Position numbers and translations under genes: made by a program
In this document: positions 1-9,930 of the stretch, one piece after another
Position numbering within the stretch: position 1 is the stretch's first letter
Layout: each line of letters begins with the position of its first letter
The notes under the pieces: model-generated
Seen by the model: only the letters and a program-made list of their open reading frames with translations
Databases searched by the model: none
Told to the model about the DNA's origin: nothing
NCBI RefSeq assembly: GCF_000243715.2
Contig: NZ_AHMO02000011.1
Span: 310,001-374,000 of the forward strand
Length of the DNA stretch: 64,000 nucleotides
Source: Leptospira broomii serovar Hurstbridge str. 5399
GTDB taxonomy: Bacteria; Spirochaetota; Leptospiria; Leptospirales; Leptospiraceae
Reading direction: 5' to 3'

Positions 1-1
1 G

Positions 2-1567
2 GTATCGGGACTCGTTTCTATTTTTAGTGAATATCGTTTAGGTAAATTTATTTCTAACGGATTTCAAAACGCACCCGGCGATCGTAGACAACATCCGGCC
101 GGCCTTCTTTTTGGAATACAGACTTATCTACCGATAGGTTTGATGAACACCCATTTAACCTACGGAGGACTCCTCTCTCTTTTCCTGCCCGGGATCTTCG
201 CGAAATTTTGGGAATCCTTGAGAAACCGGTCTCTTTCGCGATTTCTACTTTTTAGCGGAGTACTTTTAGTTTCTTCCTGGGTATTTTTATTGAACCAAAG
301 CAAATCAGCTTGGTTGGGCGTAGTCTTCGTTTGCGTCTTTATTTTACTACGATCTATTTTAGAAACGAAATATCGTTTAACGGGAAAGCTTCTTTTAAAA
401 GGACTCCTTGCCGGCATTCTTTTGATAGCGATATTAGGAACCGGAGCCAAATTCTTATACGAACAGAATTGGCTTTTGCAGAGAACCATCTCCCAAGCAC
501 TGCAGGTGCAAACCCCGGAAAATCAAAGATACTGGATTTATAAAAATAGCCTCCCACTTTTACAACTGACTCCTTTTTTAGGAGTCGGCGGCGGCAAATT
601 CAAAACTTCGCATAGGAAAATTTCGGAGAAAACGATTTCCGAGCAGGAGCAGCTTTGGTACGAATTGGAGATCACACCGAATGCTCATGCACATAATGAT
701 CTACTCCAATTTGCCATCATAGGTGGATGGGCGAGTGCTGCGTTTCTTGTTTTGTTTTTCTTTTTCCTATTTCGTAGAATCGGTATCTTTAATTCCGATG
801 AAAAAGCTCCTTCCTTAATCGGTGTCGGGTCTCTATGGGTGGCCGGGTTCTTTCAATGTTATTTATTGGATGACGAAGTCGTACTTCCGTTTTATGCATT
901 AGCAGGAATTCTATTCGGACAACAAAAGGGAACCTCCCTAGCGTCCGTAAAATTTACCGGAATCATGTTGGCGATCCCGTTTCTATTGAATCTAGTTTTC
1001 TGGATATTTCGGCTCCAAACACCGACCGAGTTGGCATATTCGAGACAAGTCAAGTCGGTCGATCCGGTCTATGCTAAACAATTAGAAGACAGGATTTTAC
1101 CGTTTCGTACAGCAGTCAACGAACGAGCGAATCGATTAGAAAAGATCATTACCGTTCCAAGCACCTCGGGAAATACTTCCGCTCAAATTGAAGGATGCCT
1201 AACTCACCGATTTCCAAATCCTCCTGCCCTTCGAAAGGAGCCATATCAAATCGGAATCTATATCCGACCGAATGCTTTCAATCCTCCAAAAGAAATGAAG
1301 ATAACTATAATCGGTCGAGAGTCCTTTGACGAAGATCAACTTTATTGGTCTCACTCACAAAGCGATCTAGCGACTGAAACGATAAAATTAACGTCAGGGT
1401 GGAATACGTTTATTTGGAAGGAAACTTCCAAGCTAGAACCTTCTCCGCGATTTCCGGAAGGGGTTTTCTTTCGAGACTTTAAGATTAATTGGCTAGGTTA
1501 CGATCTTTCAAAACCGATGGATTTGCCCGCTTTAGATTTCGGTGATCTATGTGATTTTAAGCAGTAA
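2..1567 (+). CDS. O-antigen ligase/polymerase-like membrane protein (Wzy_C family), 5' end outside window
   Basis: The reading frame is open from base 2, so the gene begins before the window; the TTG/ATG near 140 is internal, since the residues before it (PGDRRQHPAGLLFGIQTYLP) continue smoothly into it. Several hydrophobic segments surround a loop with GVGGGKF and later HAHNDLLQFAIIGGW, which resembles the periplasmic His/Asn motif of the O-antigen ligase and Wzy polymerase superfamily. About 200 C-terminal residues after the last membrane span look soluble and may sit in the periplasm. Its role would be joining or polymerising lipid-linked glycans in the inner membrane. Whether it is a ligase (WaaL) or a polymerase (Wzy) cannot be told from the sequence. 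Confidence 0.75.
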   Translation, partial: VSGLVSIFSEYRLGKFISNGFQNAPGDRRQHPAGLLFGIQTYLPIGLMNTHLTYGGLLSLFLPGIFAKFWESLRNRSLSRFLLFSGVLLVSSWVFLLNQSKSAWLGVVFVCVFILLRSILETKYRLTGKLLLKGLLAGILLIAILGTGAKFLYEQNWLLQRTISQALQVQTPENQRYWIYKNSLPLLQLTPFLGVGGGKFKTSHRKISEKTISEQEQLWYELEITPNAHAHNDLLQFAIIGGWASAAFLVLFFFFLFRRIGIFNSDEKAPSLIGVGSLWVAGFFQCYLLDDEVVLPFYALAGILFGQQKGTSLASVKFTGIMLAIPFLLNLVFWIFRLQTPTELAYSRQVKSVDPVYAKQLEDRILPFRTAVNERANRLEKIITVPSTSGNTSAQIEGCLTHRFPNPPALRKEPYQIGIYIRPNAFNPPKEMKITIIGRESFDEDQLYWSHSQSDLATETIKLTSGWNTFIWKETSKLEPSPRFPEGVFFRDFKINWLGYDLSKPMDLPALDFGDLCDFKQ

Positions 1568-1704
1568 ATTGATTTTGCCGTCGGGCACAAACCGAAAGAA
1601 AAACTTACGTTCCAGAGGTTTAAGAAAATCCAACTGCTTCGAAAAGCTTTTTCTCCGATTCCAATAGAATCTTTCGCTACTCGCCGCTAGTTGAATTTTC
1701 AAAA

Positions 1705-1791
<87 letters not shown>

Positions 1792-1823
1792 AAGAGAACT
1801 AGGCGTTTTGTTCCCAAGCAGCC

Positions 1824-1899
<76 letters not shown>

Positions 1900-1951
1900 G
1901 AGGTATGTTTTCGTCAAGGGGCCAGGTGTCAATAGAAATCTACGAACTAGG

Positions 1952-3766
<1,815 letters not shown>

Positions 3767-3856
3767 TGCGAGAGAGTTCCGATATCCGGAGAACCGGCTT
3801 AGTAAAAGGATTCACAGGGAGAAGCTCCGGAAAACTCTGGTTTCGGAGGAGGACGA

Positions 3857-4276
3857 ATGGACGACCGACAGCAAGAAACAGGAGCATCTTCCTATGACGG
3901 AAGGCAGGATCATATTCCCACCCTGAAACTTCCCGAGATAGAATCTTTCGCCAATGTGTACGAAGGGAAGGATTACACAATCGATTTTACCATACCGGAA
4001 TTTACCGCAGTTTGTCCAAAAACCGGGTTGCCCGATTTCGGAACCATCGAAATCAGTTACGTTCCTAGAGATCGTTGCATCGAATTGAAGTCTTTAAAGG
4101 AATACATTTTAGCGTTCAGAAATCTCGGAATTTTTCATGAAAACGTTGTAAATCGAATCCTAGAGGATTTAGTAAAATCCGTGGAGCCGAAATTCGTGAG
4201 AGTAAAAGGCGATTATAATCTTCGGGGTGGAATTAAAACCGTCGTTACTAGAGAATACCGGTTAGAAGGCAATTAG
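3857..4276 (+). CDS. queF: 7-cyano-7-deazaguanine reductase (QueF, short form)
   Basis: QueF reduces preQ0 to preQ1 with NADPH in queuosine tRNA-modification synthesis. The 139-residue length matches the short type I enzyme. The catalytic Cys53 lies in AVCPKTGLPD, with the partner Asp60. The family motif ELKSLKEY starts at Glu76, and FHEN follows at residues 93-96. About 25 extra, low-complexity N-terminal residues precede the conserved part, so the true start could be slightly internal. It is transcribed away from guaA and is followed after 3 bases by a small transporter gene, suggesting one transcript. No other queuosine gene is nearby. Confidence 0.93.
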   Translation: MDDRQQETGASSYDGRQDHIPTLKLPEIESFANVYEGKDYTIDFTIPEFTAVCPKTGLPDFGTIEISYVPRDRCIELKSLKEYILAFRNLGIFHENVVNRILEDLVKSVEPKFVRVKGDYNLRGGIKTVVTREYRLEGN

Positions 4277-4279
4277 AGC

Positions 4280-4543
4280 ATGGAACCAGGAAGCTGGATT
4301 GGCTACCTCGCCTCTCTTCTAACGACTATCTCCTTCGTTCCGCAGGTAGTAAAAGTGGTTTTAGAGGGAAAAACCCGGGACATCTCGCGAAACATGTATG
4401 TCGTTTTATCCGTTGGGGTCGGTCTTTGGTTGGCCTATGGAATCATCCGAGAAGATTTGCCGATTATCCTTGCAAATGCCTTTACGCTAATTTTTACTAC
4501 GACGATTCTATACTTCAAATTGAAGGAAAAGGAAGAATCCTAA
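4280..4543 (+). CDS. SemiSWEET sugar transporter (MtN3/PQ-loop family)
   Basis: An 87-residue membrane protein with three hydrophobic helices and the PQ-loop signature FVPQVVKVV in the first one. This is the three-helix half-transporter that works as a homodimer to move sugars across the inner membrane. The family is well known from Leptospira, where a SemiSWEET structure was solved. KTRDIS after the PQ loop and the NAF motif in the third helix also fit. Its start is 3 bases after the queF stop, so it is probably co-transcribed with queF. The substrate cannot be read from the sequence. Confidence 0.88.
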   Translation: MEPGSWIGYLASLLTTISFVPQVVKVVLEGKTRDISRNMYVVLSVGVGLWLAYGIIREDLPIILANAFTLIFTTTILYFKLKEKEES

Positions 4544-4562
4544 TTTTCCGCACTGACCTAAA

Positions 4563-4607
4563 AGAAGAAGGTCAGGAATACGGAAAGTGATTCCCGACCT
4601 TCTTTCC
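4563..4607. terminator. Bidirectional stem-loop terminator between the SemiSWEET gene and the FecR lipoprotein gene
   Basis: A stem GAAGGTC (4567-4573)/GACCTTC (4596-4602) continues inward with GGAAT/ATTCC across one mismatch, and is flanked by A-rich and T-rich runs. It lies between two convergent genes. Confidence 0.7.
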
Positions 4608-4623
4608 CAAGCGAGTCCGTTAT

Positions 4624-5553
4624 TTATTTTGGAAGCGCTTGTTCTTTCAGAGACTTTCGTTGATTCTCTAGGTCTTTCTTAGCGTCGTCCATCGATGATT
4701 TTACTTTTTCTTTTTCTTCGACGCCCGATTTACGTATTGCCTCTTTCTCTTCCTTACCGGCATTTTTAGTATCTTCTAAAAGTTTGCGATTTTCCTCTTT
4801 TGCACCTTCGATTAGATCCTTATTTCTTTGTTTTTGATCTTCCAATCCTTGGAGTATAAGAGCTTTATTTTCTTGGAAATCTTTTAGAATTTCTTGGATT
4901 TTTGCCCTCTGCTCTTCCGTTATCGATTGAATCGTAGCGGAATCATTTTCTAATTCTTGACGCTCTGCATCGGAAAGTTCTCCCTCCGTTAGCTCTTTTC
5001 CATCGGAGCTGACTTTCTTGCCTGCTTCAGCAACTACTTGTTTGTTCGGATCGTCCGCATCGGTAACCGAAACGGATCCGTTGGACACCAATGTATTTGC
5101 GGCCTTACCATTTTCTTCCACTTGGAAATCAGTTCCCCTTACGGAGGCTACGACTGTCGGTGTAGTGACGTTGAATTGGCTGGTTTTACTCAATTTGGTT
5201 GCGACTTTAGAAAAGATTTTCCCTTTGTTTAAGTTGAGATCCGCAAAGATTTCTCCGTTTTTGGAATCCACAAAGATCTTTTTCATAGCAAGGACCGTGT
5301 TTTCTTTGATCCGAATCACTACTCCGTCAGCAAGCTGTAAATCCGCATAAGAATCTTTACCGGTTTCAATGCGATCTTCCGGAAGTAAAAAGGCATTCAC
5401 CGCTCCCGGCTTTTCCTTTCCGACTTTGTCGAATAATTTAACGGTTCCTTTTACAAAGGTGATCACCCCACCCTGCAAATCTTCCTTCGCTTTGCGACAG
5501 TCCGCTAATAGCGCCGTCACAATCAATATGCAAACGATAGTAATACGTTTCAT
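4624..5553 (-). CDS. FecR-domain lipoprotein with C-terminal coiled coil
   Basis: The signal peptide ends in a lipobox LLADC with lipidated Cys19. A FecR-type beta-rich domain follows at about residues 30-150. It contains GxVxL, a 'DRIETG...ADLQLADG' segment and SKTSQFNVTTPTVVASVRGT, typical of FecR proteins that sit in the envelope. Residues 200-309 are very rich in Glu and Lys with heptad-like spacing, predicting a long coiled coil. No sigma factor or TonB receptor gene is adjacent, so a role in iron-type FecI/FecR signalling is not supported. A structural or sensing role in the periplasm is more likely. The gene is transcribed alone. Confidence 0.85.
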   Translation of the reverse strand: MKRITIVCILIVTALLADCRKAKEDLQGGVITFVKGTVKLFDKVGKEKPGAVNAFLLPEDRIETGKDSYADLQLADGVVIRIKENTVLAMKKIFVDSKNGEIFADLNLNKGKIFSKVATKLSKTSQFNVTTPTVVASVRGTDFQVEENGKAANTLVSNGSVSVTDADDPNKQVVAEAGKKVSSDGKELTEGELSDAERQELENDSATIQSITEEQRAKIQEILKDFQENKALILQGLEDQKQRNKDLIEGAKEENRKLLEDTKNAGKEEKEAIRKSGVEEKEKVKSSMDDAKKDLENQRKSLKEQALPK

Positions 5554-5973
5554 GTAGTTCTATTTCTCCCTTGGGAAATTGCTTTCCGGGAAGATTACAT
5601 ATGAAATAAATTTCCGTCCACATTTTTCCGAGCAATTCCGATTGAGAAAGAAAGTTCGGAAAGGACCATTTATATCCACTTCCCAGCCTTTCCTTCGCTA
5701 TTTCGAGAATCGAATTGGTATCCGGCGGGATTCGGGTTTTGTAACCGAACATCTGTTACCTGAATTTTACCGCCTTTTACGACTGTAGCTCTCATATCCC
5801 GTCTCTGAGCGGATTAATACTTATTTTGGATTTAGTAAAGGATTTAGGAAACCGTAGTATTGTCCCAAAATTTCGAGCGGAAATGGGTTGCTCTCTAGGC
5901 CCGGGATCGAAACTGTAGTTTAAGAACCCGTTTTCCGCTAGCAGTCAGGAAACTTTTGAGGAGAACCTAGCCT
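5554..5973. other. Gene-poor stretch between the FecR lipoprotein and ferredoxin genes
   Basis: The 420 bases hold the upstream region of the FecR lipoprotein gene, a possible gene remnant on the minus strand (5670-5795), and presumably the ferredoxin promoter near 5900-5960. GAGGAG just before the ferredoxin ATG is a good ribosome-binding site. No complete gene is visible. Confidence 0.5.
5670..5795 (-). pseudogene. Possible 5' remnant of a zinc alcohol dehydrogenase-like gene
   Basis: A 41-residue frame starts with MRATVVKGGKIQVTDVR and continues with QNPNP. This looks like the first strands of medium-chain (zinc) alcohol dehydrogenases, where xVxDV..PNPGxxxV is usual. Beyond residue 24 the similarity stops and the frame ends at TAA. 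No continuation of the family (for example a GxCGSD motif) appears in the other frames downstream. The Shine-Dalgarno is weak. I read it as a decayed gene start, but a chance match to a short frame is possible. Confidence 0.3.
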
Positions 5974-6198
5974 ATGGCACAGACTAAAATAGCCTATGTA
6001 GACAAGGATAACTGCACTTCCTGTAATCAGTGTGCGGATAACCTTCCGAAGTACTTTCAAATGGACGATAACGATACTTCCGAAACTCATATCGGTGGAG
6101 ATCAGATTAACCAAGCTCCAATTCCGGAAGAGGAATGGAAAATCGTTCAGAAAGAAATGGATGAATGCCCCGGTGAGTGCATTCATTGGAAAAAGTAA
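5974..6198 (+). CDS. Small [4Fe-4S]/[3Fe-4S] ferredoxin
   Basis: A 74-residue acidic protein with CTSCNQC at residues 14-20 (Cys14, 17, 20) and a distal Cys65-Pro in DECPGEC. This is the pattern of a single-cluster ferredoxin used as a soluble one-electron carrier. The fourth ligand Cys65 is present, so a [4Fe-4S] cluster is expected. Cys69 is an extra cysteine. A strong Shine-Dalgarno (GAGGAG) precedes the ATG. The gene stands alone between a long upstream region and a terminator. The redox partner is not evident from the neighbours. Confidence 0.9.
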   Translation: MAQTKIAYVDKDNCTSCNQCADNLPKYFQMDDNDTSETHIGGDQINQAPIPEEEWKIVQKEMDECPGECIHWKK

Positions 6199-6232
6199 TC
6201 CTTATCCTGATCGTTGATAAGATTTCTTTTTC

Positions 6233-6272
6233 ATTGAAAAAAAAAGGCGGGTGTTTAGCTCCCGCCTTTTGT
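6233..6272. terminator. Bidirectional rho-independent terminator between the ferredoxin gene and fliM
   Basis: A perfect stem GGCGGG (6246-6251)/CCCGCC (6261-6266) is flanked by an A-run on the left and a T-run on the right. It can therefore end the ferredoxin transcript on the plus strand and the fliM transcript on the minus strand. Confidence 0.9.
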
Positions 6273-6273
6273 T

Positions 6274-7299
6274 TTAATATTCCTGTTCGGAACGTGTAGA
6301 TCCGAGTAATTCGTCCGGAATATCTTCCACCCTATCTCCGATTTGAATCGCAAGACGATTTCCGACCCGCCCGGGAAGACATTTGAATTTCTTCCGCTCT
6401 CCGACTTTCACAAGCATGTCCGCTCGAGTTGTGGTATTCTCCAGCTTAACGACGTCTCCGACCGTTAAATTCATAAAATCCAAAATCGAAATATCGACGG
6501 ATCCGACTTCGGCTATCACCGGAATCTGAACCTGATCCAACCGTTCCTGAATAATCGATCTGTTCTCATCCAATTCGCCTTTACGAATGGAAGAATACCA
6601 GTATTGAGCGGAAAGTTTATTAATGATAGGCTCGATCGTTATATATGGAATACAAAGGTTGGTTAAACCCTCTACCTCCCCGATTTTGGTCTCCAAATTT
6701 ATTAAGACCACCATGTCATTGGGGGGAACCACCTGAGCGAACTGTGGATTTGTTTCGATATTCCCCAATCGAGGTCGGAGATCGATTACCGTCGACCATG
6801 CCTCTCTCATATTTCCCAGGATTCGAACGATAATCCCTTCCATTACGCTCATCTCGATTTCGGAGAGCTCTCGGGATATCTTAGCTGTCTCACCTTTCCC
6901 CCCGAAGAGACGGTCGATAATCGTAAACGAAATCGAGGGATCGATTTCCAAAATCGCCGACCCTCGTAACGGGTCCATATTGATGACCGCAAGCGTGGTT
7001 GGATTCGGGATGGACCGGATAAATTCCTCGTAGGTCAACTGGTCTACCGCGGCGACGTGCACATGGACGAGCGCTCGCAACTGCGCGGATAATCCTGTAG
7101 TTGCTAATCGAGCAAAGGTTTCGTGCATCATTTGTAGAGTACGGATTTGGTCTTTTGAGAACTTATCCGGACGCTTGAAATCGTAGATTTTAACCTTTTT
7201 TTGTTCGCCTACCGAAGAATATTCGTCTTCGCTAACTTCTCCACTCGAGATGGCGTTGAGTAGGGCATCGATTTCATCTTGCGATAGAATTTCGGTCAT
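6274..7299 (-). CDS. fliM: Flagellar motor switch protein FliM
   Basis: FliM forms the middle of the C-ring at the base of the flagellar motor and binds phosphorylated CheY. The N-terminal motif LSQDEIDALLNAI is the CheY-binding segment. A CheC-like middle domain and a C-terminal SpoA/FliN-like domain follow, for 341 residues in all. I start it at 7299 rather than at an upstream in-frame codon (7335). That ATG overlaps the upstream stop (ATGA), has AAAGG nearby, and puts the conserved motif at the N-terminus. It is the last gene of the minus-strand run and ends at the terminator at 6233-6272. Confidence 0.96.
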   Translation of the reverse strand: MTEILSQDEIDALLNAISSGEVSEDEYSSVGEQKKVKIYDFKRPDKFSKDQIRTLQMMHETFARLATTGLSAQLRALVHVHVAAVDQLTYEEFIRSIPNPTTLAVINMDPLRGSAILEIDPSISFTIIDRLFGGKGETAKISRELSEIEMSVMEGIIVRILGNMREAWSTVIDLRPRLGNIETNPQFAQVVPPNDMVVLINLETKIGEVEGLTNLCIPYITIEPIINKLSAQYWYSSIRKGELDENRSIIQERLDQVQIPVIAEVGSVDISILDFMNLTVGDVVKLENTTTRADMLVKVGERKKFKCLPGRVGNRLAIQIGDRVEDIPDELLGSTRSEQEY

Positions 7300-8285
7300 T
7301 TCCGTACCTTTGCTAAAAGATTGGCAACCTTCCAAAAAGCTCCGGTTTCTTCCGGAACCCTTCGAAGTGTAAACTCATATTCATAACGTACCGGGACTTT
7401 ATTTATCCTACGCTCCACGGCGACTCTTACTTTCGCCAAGTTAGAGTTTATTTTATCTACGCTGAGAATTTTATAATATTGTAGCACACCCGCACGGTTT
7501 TCCGTAAGGAATTTCCGAAATTCTTCCAAGATGAAGTCTTTTTCGGATTCCTCTGCTTGAGCCCAATCTTTAGAATAACGATCGTACGCCTGTATATACT
7601 CCGGAAAATAAATCCATTTAAAATGTAATTTCCAATTTCCTTTCTTTTCGGCACCCAAGAACAAGTGAATTACTTCTTCGGGCTCTAAACCATCTATGAC
7701 CGGATCTTGGTACGGAACCCCGGGTAAAATCCAATCTTTTCGTCTTTCTTCCACGGAAAAATACGGATGATTTTGAGACCGCACAAAATGGTCCCTATAC
7801 TCGGATATATTCGGGTAAAAGTAGGCCGTCACAAAATATTTTTTTCCGGCTTCTAATTCATAAATCTGATCTAGCCGGATTTCCTTCGAAAATGTTTCGT
7901 CCTTGTGAAGAATGATTTCCTTTACTTCGTCTCCGACTAAATTTTCCACCCGATTTCTTCGACGATATAAAGAATCCACCTTCGGTTCTTCTTCGATTTT
8001 TGTTACGGTTCTCCCGTCTTCGTCTCTTACAATCACCTGGAAAGATTGAAGATCTTTTCCATATGGAAAAATTCGAAAGACCTCGTTCCCGGTATTTCTG
8101 ACGGACAGGAGGACTTTCACCGGTTCATTTTCCCGGTACTGCATTTTCGGGAGTTTGATATCTACGATTCCTTGCTGCCGAATATAATTTTCGGAGACCT
8201 CTCCCCTTGCGTCCCTCTTCGGAAATGCGTTTGTGGCTTGATTGGCTAAAAGTATAATTATTATGCAAATCCGAACGCGATTCAT
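7296..8285 (-). CDS. Exported protein of unknown function, translationally coupled to fliM
   Basis: About 329 residues from the ATG at 8285, which follows AAAGGTACCGGA. An N-terminal hydrophobic stretch (RICIIIILLANQATNAF) looks like a signal peptide. The body begins with a segment resembling a beta-sandwich (PVKVLLSVRNTGNEVFRI), as in domains that describe 'unequal' protein surfaces or Ig-like folds. The C-terminal half is charged and Tyr-rich. I do not recognise the family. The stop overlaps the fliM start by four bases (ATGA), so its expression is coupled to the motor switch protein and a periplasmic flagellar role is possible. Confidence 0.7.
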   Translation of the reverse strand: MNRVRICIIIILLANQATNAFPKRDARGEVSENYIRQQGIVDIKLPKMQYRENEPVKVLLSVRNTGNEVFRIFPYGKDLQSFQVIVRDEDGRTVTKIEEEPKVDSLYRRRNRVENLVGDEVKEIILHKDETFSKEIRLDQIYELEAGKKYFVTAYFYPNISEYRDHFVRSQNHPYFSVEERRKDWILPGVPYQDPVIDGLEPEEVIHLFLGAEKKGNWKLHFKWIYFPEYIQAYDRYSKDWAQAEESEKDFILEEFRKFLTENRAGVLQYYKILSVDKINSNLAKVRVAVERRINKVPVRYEYEFTLRRVPEETGAFWKVANLLAKVRK

Positions 8286-8423
8286 TCCGGTACCTTTCAA
8301 AATCAACCGAGAGATATACGTATCGCACTCGATTGGGAACCTTTTAAAGGTTCCTCGTACATTCTTTCGGCAAAATGGGAAGAAATCCTTCCAAAAAACC
8401 CTCGTTTATTATGAAATTAAAGC

Positions 8424-8439
8424 GGAGGAAAAGTCCTCC
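8424..8439. terminator. Short stem-loop directly after the 206-residue unknown gene
   Basis: A perfect stem GGAGGA/TCCTCC with a four-base loop lies 1 base beyond the stop codon of the minus-strand gene at 8441 and is followed on that strand by GCTTTAATTT. It could end or process the argH-side transcript before the fliM pair, but the T-run is poor. Confidence 0.45.
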
Positions 8440-8440
8440 A

Positions 8441-9061
8441 TTAGACGTTCGGGCTAGCGTCTTCGATGATATAATCCGCAATTCGGGTCAATCTTTTTAG
8501 AATCGGTCGAATCTTTCCATATTCGTCGTAGCATTCCTGCATTTTTTCCAGCAAAGGAGAAATCAACGTCGCAGTCTTCGGCGAGATAAACAGACTGGAA
8601 ATATTTTCCTCCGACAATTTATCCGCAGAATCTAGGCTCTCAAAAAATTTATGCAATTCCTTGATCAACGATTCGTCCGCCAAATCGTTCCTTTCGAATG
8701 TACCTTCGATTTTGAGAATGTAATCCATAAGAGTTTGCTTAAGTTTAGCTTCGTCTTCGGTCGGACGCCTCTTTCCGGTCATGGAATTCACTTTGCTATA
8801 CCGAGTCATCGCTTCTTCATAGGCTAAATTGACGGATTCTCGAATCTTCCGAACAACTCGAAAAATTTTGAGAATCTTCACAAAATCTAGGGAAGAATCG
8901 CCTCCTGATTTGGCATTGGCAAGAATAGATTCCTCTTCCTTTTCTCCCAAATTCAATGCAGCCAAGGCTTCTAACACCTTGGCTGTTCCCCCTGCTCCGG
9001 TGGAAGTACCTATCTCCTTCGCGATCAGGTAGTAAGTTCTTTTGTCCCCATCGGAACTCAT
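8441..9061 (-). CDS. Conserved-looking cytoplasmic protein of unknown function
   Basis: 206 residues, mostly predicted helix, with no signal peptide or membrane segment. A Gly-rich stretch (GTSTGAGGTAKVLEALAALN) near the start is followed by long amphipathic, charged helices. Its ATG overlaps the stop of the cyclophilin gene by four bases, so it belongs to the argH operon. I recognise no family or catalytic motif. The ordered helices and coupling to its neighbour suggest a real gene, but nothing points to a specific role. Confidence 0.65.
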   Translation of the reverse strand: MSSDGDKRTYYLIAKEIGTSTGAGGTAKVLEALAALNLGEKEEESILANAKSGGDSSLDFVKILKIFRVVRKIRESVNLAYEEAMTRYSKVNSMTGKRRPTEDEAKLKQTLMDYILKIEGTFERNDLADESLIKELHKFFESLDSADKLSEENISSLFISPKTATLISPLLEKMQECYDEYGKIRPILKRLTRIADYIIEDASPNV

Positions 9062-9930
9062 GGATTCGCGGTTCTCCGATCGACTATCAGGATATGTCTA
9101 ATGACCGATTTTGAATTCCCGGAAGCGACGATTTTATCCACAACCTCGCTACCTCTAACAATTTGACCAAAAATCGTATGTAACCCGTCCAGATGCGGCG
9201 TGTCGACTTGATTGATAAAAAATTGAGAACCATTGGTATTCGGCCCGGCGTTTGCCATTGCAAGCGCCCCTTTAATCGATCTATGACTATTTACGACTTC
9301 ATTATACCTATAACCTAGGCGATAAAGCACTTCCATGACCGAGAGATTCTTGGCTTGCTCAAAGTTCTTTTCGAACTCTTCCTTCTTGTCTTCGAATTCC
9401 CTCATGCTCTTGATCCCCATTTCCTGAATAACGACTCTTTGTAATTGCCCGGTATAATATGGAACCTGCCCGACTCTTTGCTTATCCAAACCCAGAGATT
9501 TAGCGTTGATTTCGTCTTCAAAACGATAACCTGGGCCTCCGGTTCCGTCTCCGTTCGGACATCCTCCCTGAATCATAAAGCCTTCGATAACTCGATGAAA
9601 TGTAAGTCCGTCATAAAACGGTTTTTTTTGCTTCTGTCCATTTCTCGCAGTAAATTCTTTTTCGCCTTGAGCAAGATCGATAAAATTTTGCACGGTTTTA
9701 GGAGCGTCTTTGTCGAAGAGTTCGGCGACTAAATCACCCTGGCTAGTTTGTATCACCGCATAAATCCCCGGTTTGTCGGGAAGTCCCAAATAGTTTTGAT
9801 CCAAGCGGTGAACAGTTACCTGAGGTAAAGTATAGGGCTCAGGTCTATATTTTTGCTCCGAATATGGGTTATTTTTACAGGCTCCGATTACGACAACACT
9901 GATTAACGATATTATTAAGAGACGATTCAT
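9058..9930 (-). CDS. Cyclophilin-type peptidyl-prolyl isomerase lipoprotein
   Basis: The start at 9930 follows GGAG and overlaps the argH stop (ATGA). It gives a signal peptide ending in VVVIGAC, so Cys18 is lipidated and the protein is exported. The cyclophilin core follows: GDLVAELFDKDAPKTVQNF, TFHRVIEGFMIQGG, GxGGPGYRFEDE, and later MANAGPNTNGSQFFI and HLDGLHTIFG. Between the two halves lies an insertion of about 60 residues (roughly residues 150-210) with charged helical sequence, unusual for the family. It should help fold exported proteins at the membrane surface. Confidence 0.92.
   Translation of the reverse strand: MNRLLIISLISVVVIGACKNNPYSEQKYRPEPYTLPQVTVHRLDQNYLGLPDKPGIYAVIQTSQGDLVAELFDKDAPKTVQNFIDLAQGEKEFTARNGQKQKKPFYDGLTFHRVIEGFMIQGGCPNGDGTGGPGYRFEDEINAKSLGLDKQRVGQVPYYTGQLQRVVIQEMGIKSMREFEDKKEEFEKNFEQAKNLSVMEVLYRLGYRYNEVVNSHRSIKGALAMANAGPNTNGSQFFINQVDTPHLDGLHTIFGQIVRGSEVVDKIVASGNSKSVIRHILIVDRRTANP

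Noticed and set aside
5438..5752. 104-codon minus-strand frame
   Set aside because: It overlaps the FecR lipoprotein start in another frame and has no recognisable protein text.
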